Shown: piece after piece, positions 47,201-58,543 of the stretch
How the letters are laid out: each line of letters begins with the position of its first letter
How positions within the stretch are numbered: the stretch's first letter is position 1
Assembly (NCBI GenBank): GCA_015680905.1
Contig: CM027384.1
Location: 69,075,001 to 69,139,000, forward strand
Origin: Coptis chinensis
Lineage: Eukaryota; Streptophyta; Magnoliopsida; Ranunculales; Ranunculaceae
DNA length: 64,000 nucleotides
Direction: 5' to 3'
Translations under genes and position numbers: made by a program
Notes under the pieces: model-generated
Told to the model about the DNA's origin: nothing
The model's database searches: none
What the model saw: only the letters and a program-made list of their open reading frames with translations

Positions 47201-47990
47201 TTCATATGCACCTGATTCTGGTTCTGATTTTATGGAGCTTTCTTGTTAACAGGTTTGTTCTTCATGGCCTTCTTATTATGTTTCAAACTAGATTTAGTCT
47301 TACTGGTTTGTTGGTTTACCACATTAACCTTAACATTAGCAGATGACATGACAACTTCCTCATTGAGGCATTGTTTCCGTGATTCCTCTTCTATACGGAG
47401 TCTCATAATAAGACTCTCCATCAAAAACTCTTTAGACTTATGCCTCAGTATGTTCCTAAAATCCTAAAAGGTGGAAGCTTATCAATGACGACAGCAACCT
47501 GAAATTGCCCGTCAATTTTCATCCCTTCTTAAAGTATCTCATGAACAATAATTTGTAGGTCATGGCACTGAGACACAACAGATTTGTCATCTACCATCTG
47601 AAACTTAAGATAACGACTTACAGCGTATTTTTTGGAGCCAACTTCCTCAGTATCATACTTCTTTTGTAGGGCTTCCCAAACATCAGAAGCAGACGAAAGT
47701 TTAGAGTATAAGTTGTATAGATCATCAGCAAGCGAGTTCAGGATGTAATTCTTACACTTGAAATCCGCAGCGATCCACTTATCAACAACAACAGATAGAG
47801 CAGGTTCCAGCAAGACATCTTCATCAGGAATCGGTTCACTTAAAACGTTTTCCACTTTCACCAGGGTCAAATAGAACATCATCTTCGCCTTCCACCGCTT
47901 GAAGTGCTCACCAGCAAACTTGAATGGTCGATTATGGCTATTGTCATTGTGGGACCTGGACTGGTTACCTTCTTCATGTTCCATTGTCAA
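44203..47990 (-). pseudogene. Copia gag-pol polyprotein, nearly intact
   Basis: Gag is at 47990-47529 (KFAGEHFKRWKAKMMFYL) with a break before 47424. The 610-residue frame 47211-45379 has the zinc knuckle CYTCKKNGHYARNC and protease WWADAGASRHVC, in which ADAGA stands where most relatives have D-S-G. It continues with the pre-integrase HHCC region, the integrase core with Asp, Asp and Glu (HTDICEL, VIQSDRGTEY, NGVAERKN) and the start of RT. A single TAG at 45379 then breaks RT; the frame continues to 44965 (CLYVDDLLIFG catalytic motif) and stops again. After 44570 small frameshifts occur. The RNase H remnant is at 44418-44203. Closest in layout to Tnt1-94-type copia proteins. It would supply all enzymes for copying the element if intact. 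Confidence 0.92.
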
Positions 47991-48003
47991 ACAACCTTAA
48001 AAT

Positions 48004-48192
48004 TGTTGGTAACAATTGCTGCAACAAGAACAAACTATGAATAAGAAGGCTGGCTGAGGCACGGATCAAACACTTTCTTTAAGGTTATTTCGCGTCTGTT
48101 CCTCTTTATGCAGACAAAGCAGGTCAACCTCCAGGATACAACAGCCAGATAGACTCTCCTTTGTTTACTGCAGATAAAACAAAGAAGAGAAG
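48004..48192 (-). repeat. 5' LTR of copia element, first part
   Basis: Matches the left LTR from its TGTTGGTAAC end to the insertion point. The last 5 bases AGAAG pair with AAAAG at 57901-57905 as the target duplication of the inserted solo LTR. Confidence 0.88.
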
Positions 48193-48846
48193 TGATAGGA
48201 TTATATACTAAAAGCATTACTTTTGTATTAACTCTAATTCTTTATATTTTGAATGAGAATCATATGGGCAAATGTTATGCATATTATATATGTTATTAGT
48301 TATATGCATGTGTCTAATATTTTATGTTGTAGATAATATGGTGTGTGGTGACACACAGAAGATCATATCATCAGTACCTTATAAAGTATAAGTAAACGTT
48401 CACAACCTAGATGGATTTGGACAAACCATTGGTAAGGTTGTAGTATAATCTGGTATTAGTCTATCTTGACTATAAGATTATATACTAGTAGACTTTGTGT
48501 GTATTAAACAGGACCAAGTGAGGTTGTTTCTCTTTATACTGACTATATAAGAGAACAAACACCTCTGTTATTATGGATGTTTGTCCTCTTAATCCGATAT
48601 ATAATAACGGGCACTTACGTGCATTGTACATTGCTTTAAATCATCAATGAGTGAGATTCATTTGTGAATAAACAAACTCGATGGATTGGGTAATGACATT
48701 GTATGTAAGGTATGCTATTGATTATAGAAGAAATCTGTGACCCGCAGGAAGTCGGGTTGATGATGTCCCCTTGAGGAGCTCATAAGGATTGTCATGTAAC
48801 CCTGCAGGTGGATTTAATCCGACATGACAATGAGGTTGAGTGGTAC

Positions 48847-49081
48847 CTATTCTACACTTCATATCATACTTTAGTGATAAGTCTGGGTATTAAAATGGGG
48901 CTTAGGACAGGTTAACAAGAAAAGGGTAAAAATGATTCAAAAATTTCTGAGAATATACTAAAGACTTTTTGCTTTTGACCTTCTTGGAAATTTTCTTCAC
49001 TTGTAGACTGCAACACTTGAACTCTATCACTACTTTTGCTCAATTATATATATATATATATATATTTTATATTTTTTTATT

Positions 49082-49112
<31 letters not shown>

Positions 49113-50212
49113 TTTTTTGAGCAAAAGGAATGATTTTCTTCATTTGACTTTGGTAAAATTTCCTTCAAAATCTTCTTCGTTCTATCTTTCTCTTTAGTTC
49201 TTTAGAAATCCTCAGAAATATGGTAAGGCTAATAATATGGGGTATACTCCTTGTCTGGAGTTAGGTTTGAGGTGATTGGTTTAAGAATAAATGGCTTAAT
49301 ATATAAGGCTCAAAAGTGGTTAATATGATAATCCTACTAGGTGGGATAAAGGCTGATTGGTTTACTACTTGACTTATCAGTATGATATTCCGCTTTGAAT
49401 AGACTACAAGACCTAATGGCTATCTCCCCAGTTGATGCCACCTCGTGATTGACCAAATCAAGAATAAATGAGACTACATAACGAATTTAAGCACTGAAAA
49501 ATGGTTGAGTCAACTTGGACTCAGATTTACATAAAGACTCTCCAAGAAATTAAAATTGAAAGGCTCAAGTCTCACACAGTCAAGTCTCAGACTAATCATC
49601 TAGTTTGGTAGAAGTTTAAGTTGCTCTTTCATTTGAAATTCCTTTAGTGGTGTATTATATGAACTTACTCTAGACTAAGACTTTTATCGATTGAGATCTA
49701 TTTCTAGTAATAGAAACTTAGTCTAAAAGTCTTACTAATCTGGTCATGACTTATAATTTCCAATTTCATTAGCCAGTTTAAACGATAAAAATATACTTTT
49801 CACCTAGAATCACCATAATTCACATATAAACTTTCCAAATATTGTAATTAAAATATTGCAAAATTTTAATTCTCACCCCCCTAACTAAATTAGGCATTGT
49901 CCTCAATGACTAAATAAAATAACTGAAAGTTTACCATAATTGAAATAATCAGAGAAAAGGAGGGATATTACCTTAAATGCGTGCAAAATTACATCAGCTA
50001 AAATCTGTATAATTTATATCCTTAACAAGACAAATAAGAGTGATGATTCATAAGGATGAATAATTACTACAACGACTAAATATTTGTCATATGCTCAATT
50101 CGTAGAGTTATACGTCTCTAAAAAGACAAAGAAAAGGTACTAGAGTGGAATGTAAGAGTCACATGTACAAATGACAAAAATAAAAATAAAAATAAAAATA
50201 AAAAATAAACAA

Positions 50213-50284
<72 letters not shown>

Positions 50285-51259
50285 GCTTAAATCAATAGTT
50301 TCATTGTTGCATGGAATACAAGATTTGTCTTGGTCGTAAAAATAAATAAAGCCATATTAGACAATCAAGTATTACGAGTGATCAAAAATAATTATTAAGA
50401 AAATGCGAATCAAGATAGTCCAAATTTCTCTACCAGAAAATCAGTTAATAAGCTCGGATTGATTATCCCAATACAACTCCATTTTCCCAGGCCGCTCGCC
50501 TTCTCATAATCGATTCGACAATCATAAAAACATCAAACAATATATCTTCGTGACATTTGTCCCCTTAGAATAAAAGAAACAATCCCAACAGCGATTTTCG
50601 CATTCTTGTTTTAAAAAAATCCGTTCATGTCATTGTTATCAAACAATTCTCCATAACAGAGTTCTGCCTGAATTTTTCGTTCGTTCGTCATATTCGACTG
50701 TTTACGAACTTATCCTAGGGCTGTCGTAATGGAGATGGCCAAACAGAGGGTAAACTAACACAACAACACTACTAGAACAATACTGCAAACAGTTGCTCAG
50801 TAAACCAAAAAAAATCGTCCTGTACACCAAAAAAAAAAAAAAAAATTGTTTCTCTGGAATTTTTCAAGCCTAACTACAGCACCCTTCCTTCTTCACAGTT
50901 CAACACCCATTAATACCTTCATGTTTTTCCCATTCTCCTCAATCAACAGCCAACAAAAACTGAAAAATTAATTCAAATCGCAAATTTTAACCACCCATAA
51001 TCGAAGCTGAGCGGTGATACATTCATCGTGGTTAATATGGGAATCAGGACGTCCCATTATGCTTGACCGGCGGTCGATCTTGCCGGTGAGCAAGTGTTGA
51101 ACACGACGATAAGTGCGTCTGATCGGCTGGAAGTTGCGAGTTGTGGTGGGGGCGGCTGGAAGTGTGTCTGGAAGTGTGCAACTTGTGGTGGGTGCGGCTG
51201 GAAGCGTGTCTGGAAGAAGAAGAAAAAGTGTGGAAGGGTGCGGCTGGAAGAAGATGAAG

Positions 51260-51290
<31 letters not shown>

Positions 51291-51445
51291 GTTGTTGGGC
51301 TTTTTTGAGTTTTAAGGCCCAAAATCAATTTTAGAGAGTTTTACTAGGATTGGGATTTAAAACAAAGTGGGATTCCAACTTACTGGTCAAGAATAGAGAT
51401 CTAGTCCGTAATGGAGAAGAATTCCACCTTACTAAAGCACAACTT

Positions 51446-51489
<44 letters not shown>

Positions 51490-51880
51490 GCGCATACACT
51501 TCAAAGCTCATATCAATTTCATTCTTATTCATAAAAACTAATCACTCACTCCATAAACTATTGATATTTTAAGAAAACAACTAATCCCATGACAGTAGAA
51601 AATAAAATTAACTTCTACGTAAATTCTTCCAAATACTATACCCTAACGAGTAAAAATAGATTAATTCTCCGTACTCTCGATACTTTAAGCTCCTTCCCGA
51701 ACCTTGTCATTGCTATCAATGTGCTCAAAAATTATCTTCCAAACTTCCTTGTCGGTACAATTTTTGTAAATATCTTCATTACTCCAATAACACCTCGACA
51801 ACAACTCTCTTCCGTATTTGATGTCCAATTTAACCTTGTAAACATGGGATTTTGCTGTGAATTTTCATCACAGGGTCAGG
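48847..51880. other. Gypsy-derived non-coding DNA and microsatellites
   Basis: A purine tract on the minus strand (AGTTAGGGGGGTGAG, about 49870-49885) suggests a gypsy 3' LTR boundary to its left. However, the sequence to its left does not resemble the LTR at 55821-57341. (AT)n and TTTA repeats lie at 49048-49115, an (AAT)n tract at about 50215-50283, a T-tract at 51268-51290 and (AT)n at 51451-51486. Short GGAAG-rich repeats at 51125-51250 give a spurious low-complexity frame. Confidence 0.5.
50215..50283. repeat. (AAT)n microsatellite
   Basis: About 23 tandem AAT units, preceded by AAATAA-type repeats at 50182-50210. Confidence 0.95.
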
Positions 51881-51886
51881 TACGCA

Positions 51887-51924
<38 letters not shown>

Positions 51925-52068
51925 TTATTATTTTTTTTATAAGGAATAATTTACTATCTATTTAAACTACTTGGGTTGCCTCCCATAAGCGCTAAGTTTA
52001 ATGTCGCCAGCCGACATAGAGGGGGGAAACTTAAGGTTACCCCCCCTAACTAGCTTAGGTAATTAATT

Positions 52069-52860
52069 TTATAAATTTGTGGGTCTTTTATAGTCAGATT
52101 CCCTAGACTTAAAACTTGTTTGTAATCCGATTTCTGCTCTTTTTATCTTCCTTCTTTTCCATGCGTGACCTATACATTTTAGTAGAGGGCGAGTTATCTT
52201 AATTAAATCTTTGATAAATCTACGATTAAAAGTATCTTGACATAAAGATGCTCGAATGTCTTCTATTTTTTCATGAGGTTGACCAGTGTCTAGTGGATGG
52301 GTTGCATCTAGCAATGCATTAGTCTGGTGTATAACACTATCCTTGTTATAATTCATGCCTAATTGTGATACACATGATAAAAATGGATCTTTGTAGTGAG
52401 TGTTCCTAAAACTTTTATTAGCTATTGTGTGTACTACACATAGATCATCCATCTTTTCCGTATCATCGTCAGGGTTTCTAAATAGTGTAAATATGTTTAC
52501 ATCTACTCTCATATTCCCGAAAGTGATAGACATGTTCCCATTCCTACAATTAATTAAAAGCTTCTCAATGTAGCTAAGAATGGTCTACCCAAGATGATAG
52601 GAATTTGGTTTCCGTTTGTAGGTAAAGTGTCAAGAACTATAAAATCAACGGGGTAATAAAAAAATCGAGACCTTGATAATCACATCCTCTATTACTCCTC
52701 GTGGAATCTTAATAGATCTATCACTAACTGTAGTCTAACATTTGTTGGTTTCAAGTCTTTTAACCCTAGCTTGTTTATAAAACGAGTAAGGTAATAAATT
52801 CACACTAGCACCTAAATCCAATAATGCTTGATCGGTGTAGTCGCCTCTCTATTCTACACG
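52069..52860 (-). pseudogene. Gypsy (Athila-like) protease and downstream region, broken
   Basis: Continuing from gag on the minus strand, a retropepsin is readable near 52850-52560: LDLGASVNLLPYS, then DRSIKIPRGVIEDV. At least two stops and frame changes separate this from a further open segment 52533-52069 that begins MSITFGNMRVDVNIF, the usual end of this protease domain. No RT, RNase H or integrase follows; the sequence passes to a T-rich tract at 51889-51917. Confidence 0.75.
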
Positions 52861-54848
52861 TAATCGTAGGACTACCGGGTCCTTATGTTTTACTACGGCT
52901 TTGTTCTGTTCTAGAAAGGATGAACAACTTTGTGCAATAAAAGCGTCCTTAGGAATATTTGTTTTCTTCTTTACTAGGTCTTTTATAAATTTGGCATAGG
53001 AAGGCATTTCTTTAATTGCACTTAGAAAAGGAATATTGATATGTAGATTTTTAAAAATATTCATGATCTCATTATATTGTGCTTCCTTTTTGTTGTCTTT
53101 TAACCTAGAAGGGGATGGTGCGGGTGGAATTTTTTTTTTACGCTCTTTGGTTTTCTCAGTTTCAACTGGCTTTTCCTTATCTTTTGTTATAACAACTTCA
53201 TCAGAATCAGGTATGTCAACTTTGTTATCTACTTTCTTTCCTGACCTAAGGGTAGATATTGAGTTAACTGTCTCTGTGGTTTCAACTTGATAAACATTTC
53301 TACCTTTAGGGTTTTGTTCAGGTTGACTTGGTAGAGTTCCCTTGGGTCTGTCTGCTAGACTAGCTAGTATTTGATTGACTTGTTGGCTCATTTGTTGAGT
53401 TATTTGTTGAGCGATAATATCAATTTTTTGGTCAATTCTTTTGAATTCATTCTCGGTTTTGGTGGCTAAAGCTTTCATGCTTTCATCTGTGGTGTTGGGT
53501 TGGGTTTGGTAATTAGCCATAGGATCAATAGCTAATTCTCTATTCATGTTTGTTTGTTGTTGTTGTTGCCTATTGTTCCCTTGATTACCTTGAAAACCAT
53601 ATTGGTTTTGTTGTGGAGGCATATTCTGTCTCCATGAATTGTTTGAGTTATTCCTAAGATCTGGGTTATAGCTGTTGTTGTTGTTGTTACTAAAATTATT
53701 TTGATAACCCTGTCTTTTGAATGTATTAAAAGCACAAACATCATCAGTACCTTGAGCAACAAACATAGAGCAAATTGAGGTGTCGTGATCTATAGTAAGA
53801 CAATTTTCACAAAATTGATTGACACTCATTGCTTGTTGAGGTTGATTATTCTTTAAAGGGTTTAAAGTGAATGAATCAAATTTCTTGTTTAAGTTTTCGA
53901 TTCCTGTGGTTAAACTAGCAATGGCACCTTCAAGTTTCTCATTAAGTTCGTTTTTAACCTCATACATACCTAGTTTACTAAAACTTATCCCCCCCCATCT
54001 ACCCGTGCCATGTCCTCATGGTCACTACTATTGGCCCAATCCTTAGAACTCTCAGAAAAGTTTTGCAAAAAAGTGTATGCTTCATCAGGAGTAAGACTAG
54101 TAAATCTTCCTCCATTCATTGATTCAATTAACTGACGGTTCATAGGTGAAAGACCTTTTATAAAGTAATGTACGATATTAAGTACATCAAAACCATGATG
54201 TGGACAGCGGACAAGTAAATCATTAAATCTATCCCATGTTGTATGAAACTCTTCATTAGGTTTTCCTTTGAAGGTTGAAATAGCCAATTGCATGGCTTCA
54301 GTTTTACGTAAAGGGTAATATTGTTTCATAAACTTTTGTGATAGTTGGTCCCAAGTAGTTATAGAATTAGAGGGTAGGGATCTGTACCAACGTAGTGCGG
54401 CATCCTCAAAAGTCAATGGGAACAACCTTAATCTAGTCTCTTCAGGGGAAAGATGAGGTGCTTTAAAAGTACTTAATATGCTCAAAAACTTACTCAGATG
54501 ATTATACAGTTCTTCATTTGTTTTGCCATAATATCTTGGCAACATATTAAGAATAGTGGGCTTAATCTCATAGTTATTGTTATTGTCGGGCATCACTATG
54601 CAGTTCGGTGGTTGAACCGCGATAGGTTGAAACAAGGTGCTAAGAGTTCTTTGATCAGCCATGGTGTCTAATGGTACTCTCTCTGGTGTATCTTCTAAGT
54701 CTACTAGTGGTGTGTGTGTTTCATAATCAGAATCAGATCCTGAGTTTGATAGTGTGGTCTCCTCCAAAACCAGAATTGGAAGATTGTTACAAGAATTAGC
54801 TCTTCTGATTAGACGTTTACAAGGTGAATCACGAAACCAAGTTTTCAT
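52849..54848 (-). CDS. Gypsy (Athila/Tat-like) gag, in two adjoining frames
   Basis: The first frame, 54848-53985, has the retrotransposon gag core (ALRWYRSLPSNSITTWDQLS; FNDLLVRCPHHGFDVLNI) and ends at a G-rich run. The second frame, 53967-52849, continues with a Q/N-rich linker (53700-53400), a Cys-poor knuckle-like motif (CENCLTIDHDTSICSM) and a charged segment leading into protease. The step between frames near 53980 (a run of G/C) is one small indel, so the gag is nearly intact. It would form particles. It is classed here as coding-like but part of a degenerate element. Confidence 0.8.
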
Positions 54849-54979
54849 GCACTAAGTAATAAAGCTATGTAAAATAATCTAATATGCACTTAATTAACTA
54901 AATTATATTATCAAACTATATGATGCTAACTATTAATGCTAATTATGAAACCGCTAACAGGGGATTCACGGTGGAAGAG

Positions 54980-55680
54980 AAGCACTTACTGTTACAGCAA
55001 GCAAAACAAGTCCAAAAATTTTGAAATTTTTATAGAAGCTACCTGATACATCCAGAAAGTATCCTGTAAAATTTCAGAGCAATCGGAGCTTGGTAAGTCC
55101 CTCTTCTTTACTGTTCAATCCTGCAGAGTCCAGTGAAGAAGTTTTCTGCACACACTGTAAACAATCGATTAACTAAATATGTAAAAGAGCACTAAAAATC
55201 ACGAAATTTTTACTGGAGTCTCCTGACGTGTCAGGGATGATCCTGTAAAAAGTTTGGATTATTTGAAGTTTTATAGATCCTTCTTCTCGACTGTTCTTCC
55301 AGAGACCTTGGTCCTAAAAGCTGCAGAAACACACTGAAAACAAGCAACTAGTTAAGTGGTCAAAACAGGTCAAAAAGTACTCAAAGTTTTACTGCAAGCT
55401 CCTGACGTGTCGAGGTTCCTCCTGTAAAAAATTTAGAATTTTTGATAATGTGAAAATAACTCTGCTCAACTGTTTTTACAGATGCTTGCGTCCTAAAAAC
55501 TGAAAACGAGGTACTGCAAAGATGATGTTAGTTACCCAAGTAAGACAAGTACTAAAAATTCGAAAAAATTCCAATACATTACCGATACTGTACAGATCAA
55601 CTCTATAAAATTTCAGAATTTTTTGAAATATATAAATACGTTTTCTGTACTGTTCTTTTCTGTTAAACAAACACTAAACT
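54980..55680 (-). repeat. Four degenerate repeats in the gypsy leader
   Basis: Four copies of a unit of about 165-190 bp share CTCCTGACGTGTC-like, ATCCTGTAAAA, and CTGTTC motifs followed by CAG near 54995-55150, 55165-55330, 55335-55510 and 55530-55670. They lie between the primer binding site and gag, the untranslated leader of the element. Confidence 0.6.
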
Positions 55681-55801
55681 TTATCAAAAATACTTTCTAC
55701 TATGCAAATCTAATTGAATTATGCTAAATATGCAATTTATACTATATGAATTCCTAAATTAAAGTAATCTAAATTAAATATTCTATCACCTAATCAATTT
55801 A

Positions 55802-55819
55802 GAGCGGGTAGCGGCGCCA
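55802..55819 (-). promoter_or_regulatory. Primer binding site of Athila-like element
   Basis: Minus-strand TGGCGCCGCTACCCGCTC resembles the Athila/Tat primer site TGGCGCCGTTGCCGGGG (Asp tRNA type) with several changes, and lies one base from the LTR end. Confidence 0.7.
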
Positions 55820-55820
55820 T

Positions 55821-57341
55821 TGAAAAAGCACGCAACACGTAATTATTTGTGTCGTTGTTTGTGTTACGTATCTTTTGCAAATCTTACTTAGCCTAATATA
55901 TATTGATTAGTATAGTGGCTAGCAAGGTATCAATCCTATTCTAAATAACTAAGTGATGATAATCTAAATTCCTAATCTAAATTACTCTAATGGATGCAAG
56001 TAAAAGATGTGATGTGGCTAAGTAATAATTAATATATAGTTGATTTGTTTTGAGATGTAAACTAAGCATAAACTAAACTAAACTAAATATATTAATATGA
56101 ATCGAGAGAGAGAATATCTTGGGAGAGATGAATCCACCAAAATCATAGAATTAGTCTAATAGATCTACCTATCATGCTTAATATAAATCACCAATAGAAA
56201 CTCACCATACCTACAAACCTTATGCTCATAACCATGATGATAATATGTGGCTTTCAACGTGCTTTCTATCTTTCCATCAAATACTTCTTCAATCTCCAAT
56301 GATATCTTCTATCTAACCAAATTGTGTTTTAAGTGGCATTCAATATACAACTCTAGGTGCCATGGAAAATCCACATGTGCCATTAACCATACAACTAATT
56401 GAGGTGCCATAAAGAATCCAATCATCACACTAGAACACTAAAAAATAGAAGAAAAGAATCTAGTTGTGGTATTTGGCTCTACACAATCTTAAATTACCCT
56501 AAGACCTCATAACCTCCACAGGAGCGTTAGATCAATTGACGAATAAGAAGAAACTCAATGAGGAATTTAAACTAAAACATGATAGAAGAAGAACTTTAAC
56601 ATACGAAAAAGGCTTCATCTCCCCTCCCAAGAGAAGGGAGATTAGCCCCTCATACTATGCTATGAACACAATATGAAAAGGAATAATCTTTATAGCTATT
56701 AATGGTGAAAAGGTCTGAACTTTCTTCTCTCTTAATTCTAGATCTAAGATGCAAACACTAAATTTCCTAGATGATGTAAACTGAGATTTTTGTGCCTTAT
56801 ATATTGGCTTACATGCTCGTCTGGATAGAGATCCAAATCCTATGTTTATTTGGTGTCAAACTCTCTGTAATCTTTCTAGAAGCAATCCTGGAAAAGTTAA
56901 ATTCGGTTGGACCAAAGTTGGACGTGGCCCACTTTGCCCTGCAGGCTATTTCCCAAGCTGCAGCTTCTGACAGCTTTCAGTTTCCTAATTCTTGTGAAAC
57001 TCTGACTTCTTTTCCATGTTGATCTTCTCTTTCTATGAAGTCGAAATTAAGGCTTTGAGATCAGATTTAAGACTCTTCTAATTCAATTATTATCCTCTTT
57101 TAGAGTCCCATTAGGCTTGGCACTTATGGAGACAAATATGACATTTTTGCCCTAGGCCTTTAGCTGTAATTCCCAATGACTCCTTTTTGACTTGTTTGAC
57201 TTCTTTTCCCTCCATATTTCACATTTAGGTTCTTTGACCTGTAAAAACTCAAATTGCATCATATTAGAATATTTAAATATAAAATAGAGACTAACATACA
57301 CATAATTGGGGTTATAAATCATTACTTTTGAGCACTTATCA
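55821..57341 (-). repeat. 5' LTR of Athila-like gypsy element
   Basis: On the minus strand it starts TGATAAGTGCTCAAAAGT and ends GCTTTTTCA next to the primer site, 1521 bp. It holds only tiny frames. No matching 3' LTR was found on the left side. Confidence 0.75.
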
Positions 57342-57900
57342 GTGGTACTACTCAAGGACATAAGAAGTTGATTAATATAGTTGTCAGTAACTTGACTTAA
57401 TCACGAGGAGATCAACAAGCATATAATATGGAGCCCATAAACATAACCCGTAATTTGGGATTAGGGCGGTAGTGCAACAATGGCCTTTAGTGGAATAATC
57501 CATTTGTTGACGGACTTGGACCATGTGTTCTGGGCGAACATTGGAAGCCCAAGCCCGTCAGGAGGCCCAACCCTAATTTCTCCTCATGGTCCCTGTTGTA
57601 GGCTATAAATAGAAACCCTTCTCTCCTAGCCGAATTCACTATTCATTTTATTTGGAAAAAAAGGCAAGGAAAGAGAGAAAGAAAAGGTTGGTAGATCGTT
57701 ACCCACACAATGTCCATTCTAAGGATAGGAATACAACAGAAAATCAATAGGCTGCTGATTTCATAGAGCTTGGATTCTCAGAGTTATCACAGCTGATTAA
57801 AAGGTATGAATTCCAAACCAAATTGTGAACACCTTTATTCCGCTGCGCATGGTGTTTCGTGGTTCGTAGATCATTCGGTGAAACCATAACGGTTCCTACA

Positions 57901-58476
57901 AAAAGAAGAACCACGATACTGATCTTATGATAGCCCTCAACTTAGTATAGAAAATAGTTTTTTGCATATAATATTAGCTGCTGCTCTAGGAGTATTTATA
58001 GAGGAAAAACGTGGAGCACTTAGTAGATCCGGATAGGGAACTGATCCAGTTTCCCGATAAGGATTGGATATATTCTACAAGTCTATCATGTTTCCTAATC
58101 CATATCCAATTCTATTTCCAAACTTATCTGGAAACAGTTTAAGGAAAATGGTTTACCAAAAAGAAGATAAGGGATCAAAGAGAGCCCAAGCCCAAGCCCA
58201 AGCCACAAGCCCGAGCTGGCCCGATTCGGTTCTGCACGCGCACGCGTGTGTGGCTTTGTGTGAGTCCTCCCTCCTAACCCAAAAGCCTTTGTACCCTAAG
58301 GGCACTCCCTTAGTATGGGACTCTCACTTAAAAATACTATTCACTAGTGTATCCTCTCCAATGTGGGACTAAAGTTTTCTACTTAAACAACTATCCCACA
58401 AAGAGGTCAAGGGATCAAACCACCACAAAGTCACTCTAAACACTAACCACTTGTTTTATTGAAAAATAACTCAACA
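57901..58476 (-). repeat. 5' LTR of copia element, second part
   Basis: Resumes the LTR at AAGAACCACGATACTG and runs to CTCAACA at 58476. It matches 43020-43544 closely except for the 42-bp extra segment near 58055. Confidence 0.9.
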
Positions 58477-58543
58477 GGAAAGAGGAACCCCATGAGAGGG
58501 AGAGAGTACAGAGGGGGAGACAGGTCTTGGAGAGAGGGTACTA
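58477..58543 (-). repeat. Second inverted-repeat arm (right part)
   Basis: Reverse complement of 40820-40905, with the other part of the arm at 42815-42842 on the far side of the copia element. It marks the copia insertion site. Confidence 0.75.

Larger units (their letters stand above)
48193..57900 (+). mobile_element. Solo LTR (copia-like), itself interrupted by gypsy material
   Basis: The insertion starts TGATAGGATTATATAC and ends GGTTCCTACA, flanked by a 5-bp duplication with one mismatch inside the copia LTR. The two outer parts, 48193-48846 and 57349-57900, together read as one LTR of about 1.2 kb in plus orientation, with a promoter-like CTATAAATAGAAACCC near 57603. The heptamer GTGGTAC occurs at both inner edges (48840-48846 and 57342-57348), marking where gypsy-type DNA entered. 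No interior or partner LTR of this element remains, as expected after recombination between its LTRs. Confidence 0.7.
42843..58476 (-). mobile_element. Ty1/copia LTR retrotransposon, right LTR split by later insertions
   Basis: The LTRs start TGTTGGTAAC and end AACTCAACA on the plus strand. The left one is 42843-43544. The right one is in two parts, 48004-48192 and 57901-58476, separated by a 9.7-kb insertion. The target duplication is GAAAA (42838-42842) versus GGAAA (58477-58481), one mismatch. The empty site is confirmed by the inverted sister sequence at 40890-40905. A purine tract AGTGGGGGAT abuts the left LTR, giving minus orientation. The interior (43545-48003) codes for gag and pol in copia order (protease, integrase, RT, RNase H). 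A normal primer binding site is not visible beside the right LTR. Confidence 0.92.

Noticed and set aside
48875..48890. TGATAAGTCTGGG as a gypsy LTR start in plus orientation
   Set aside because: No matching LTR end or target duplication could be placed, so the boundary was left open.
51044..51334. Overlapping frames with Lys, His/Ser or Cys/Gly runs
   Set aside because: Produced by a T-tract and short GGAAG-type repeats; no family likeness.
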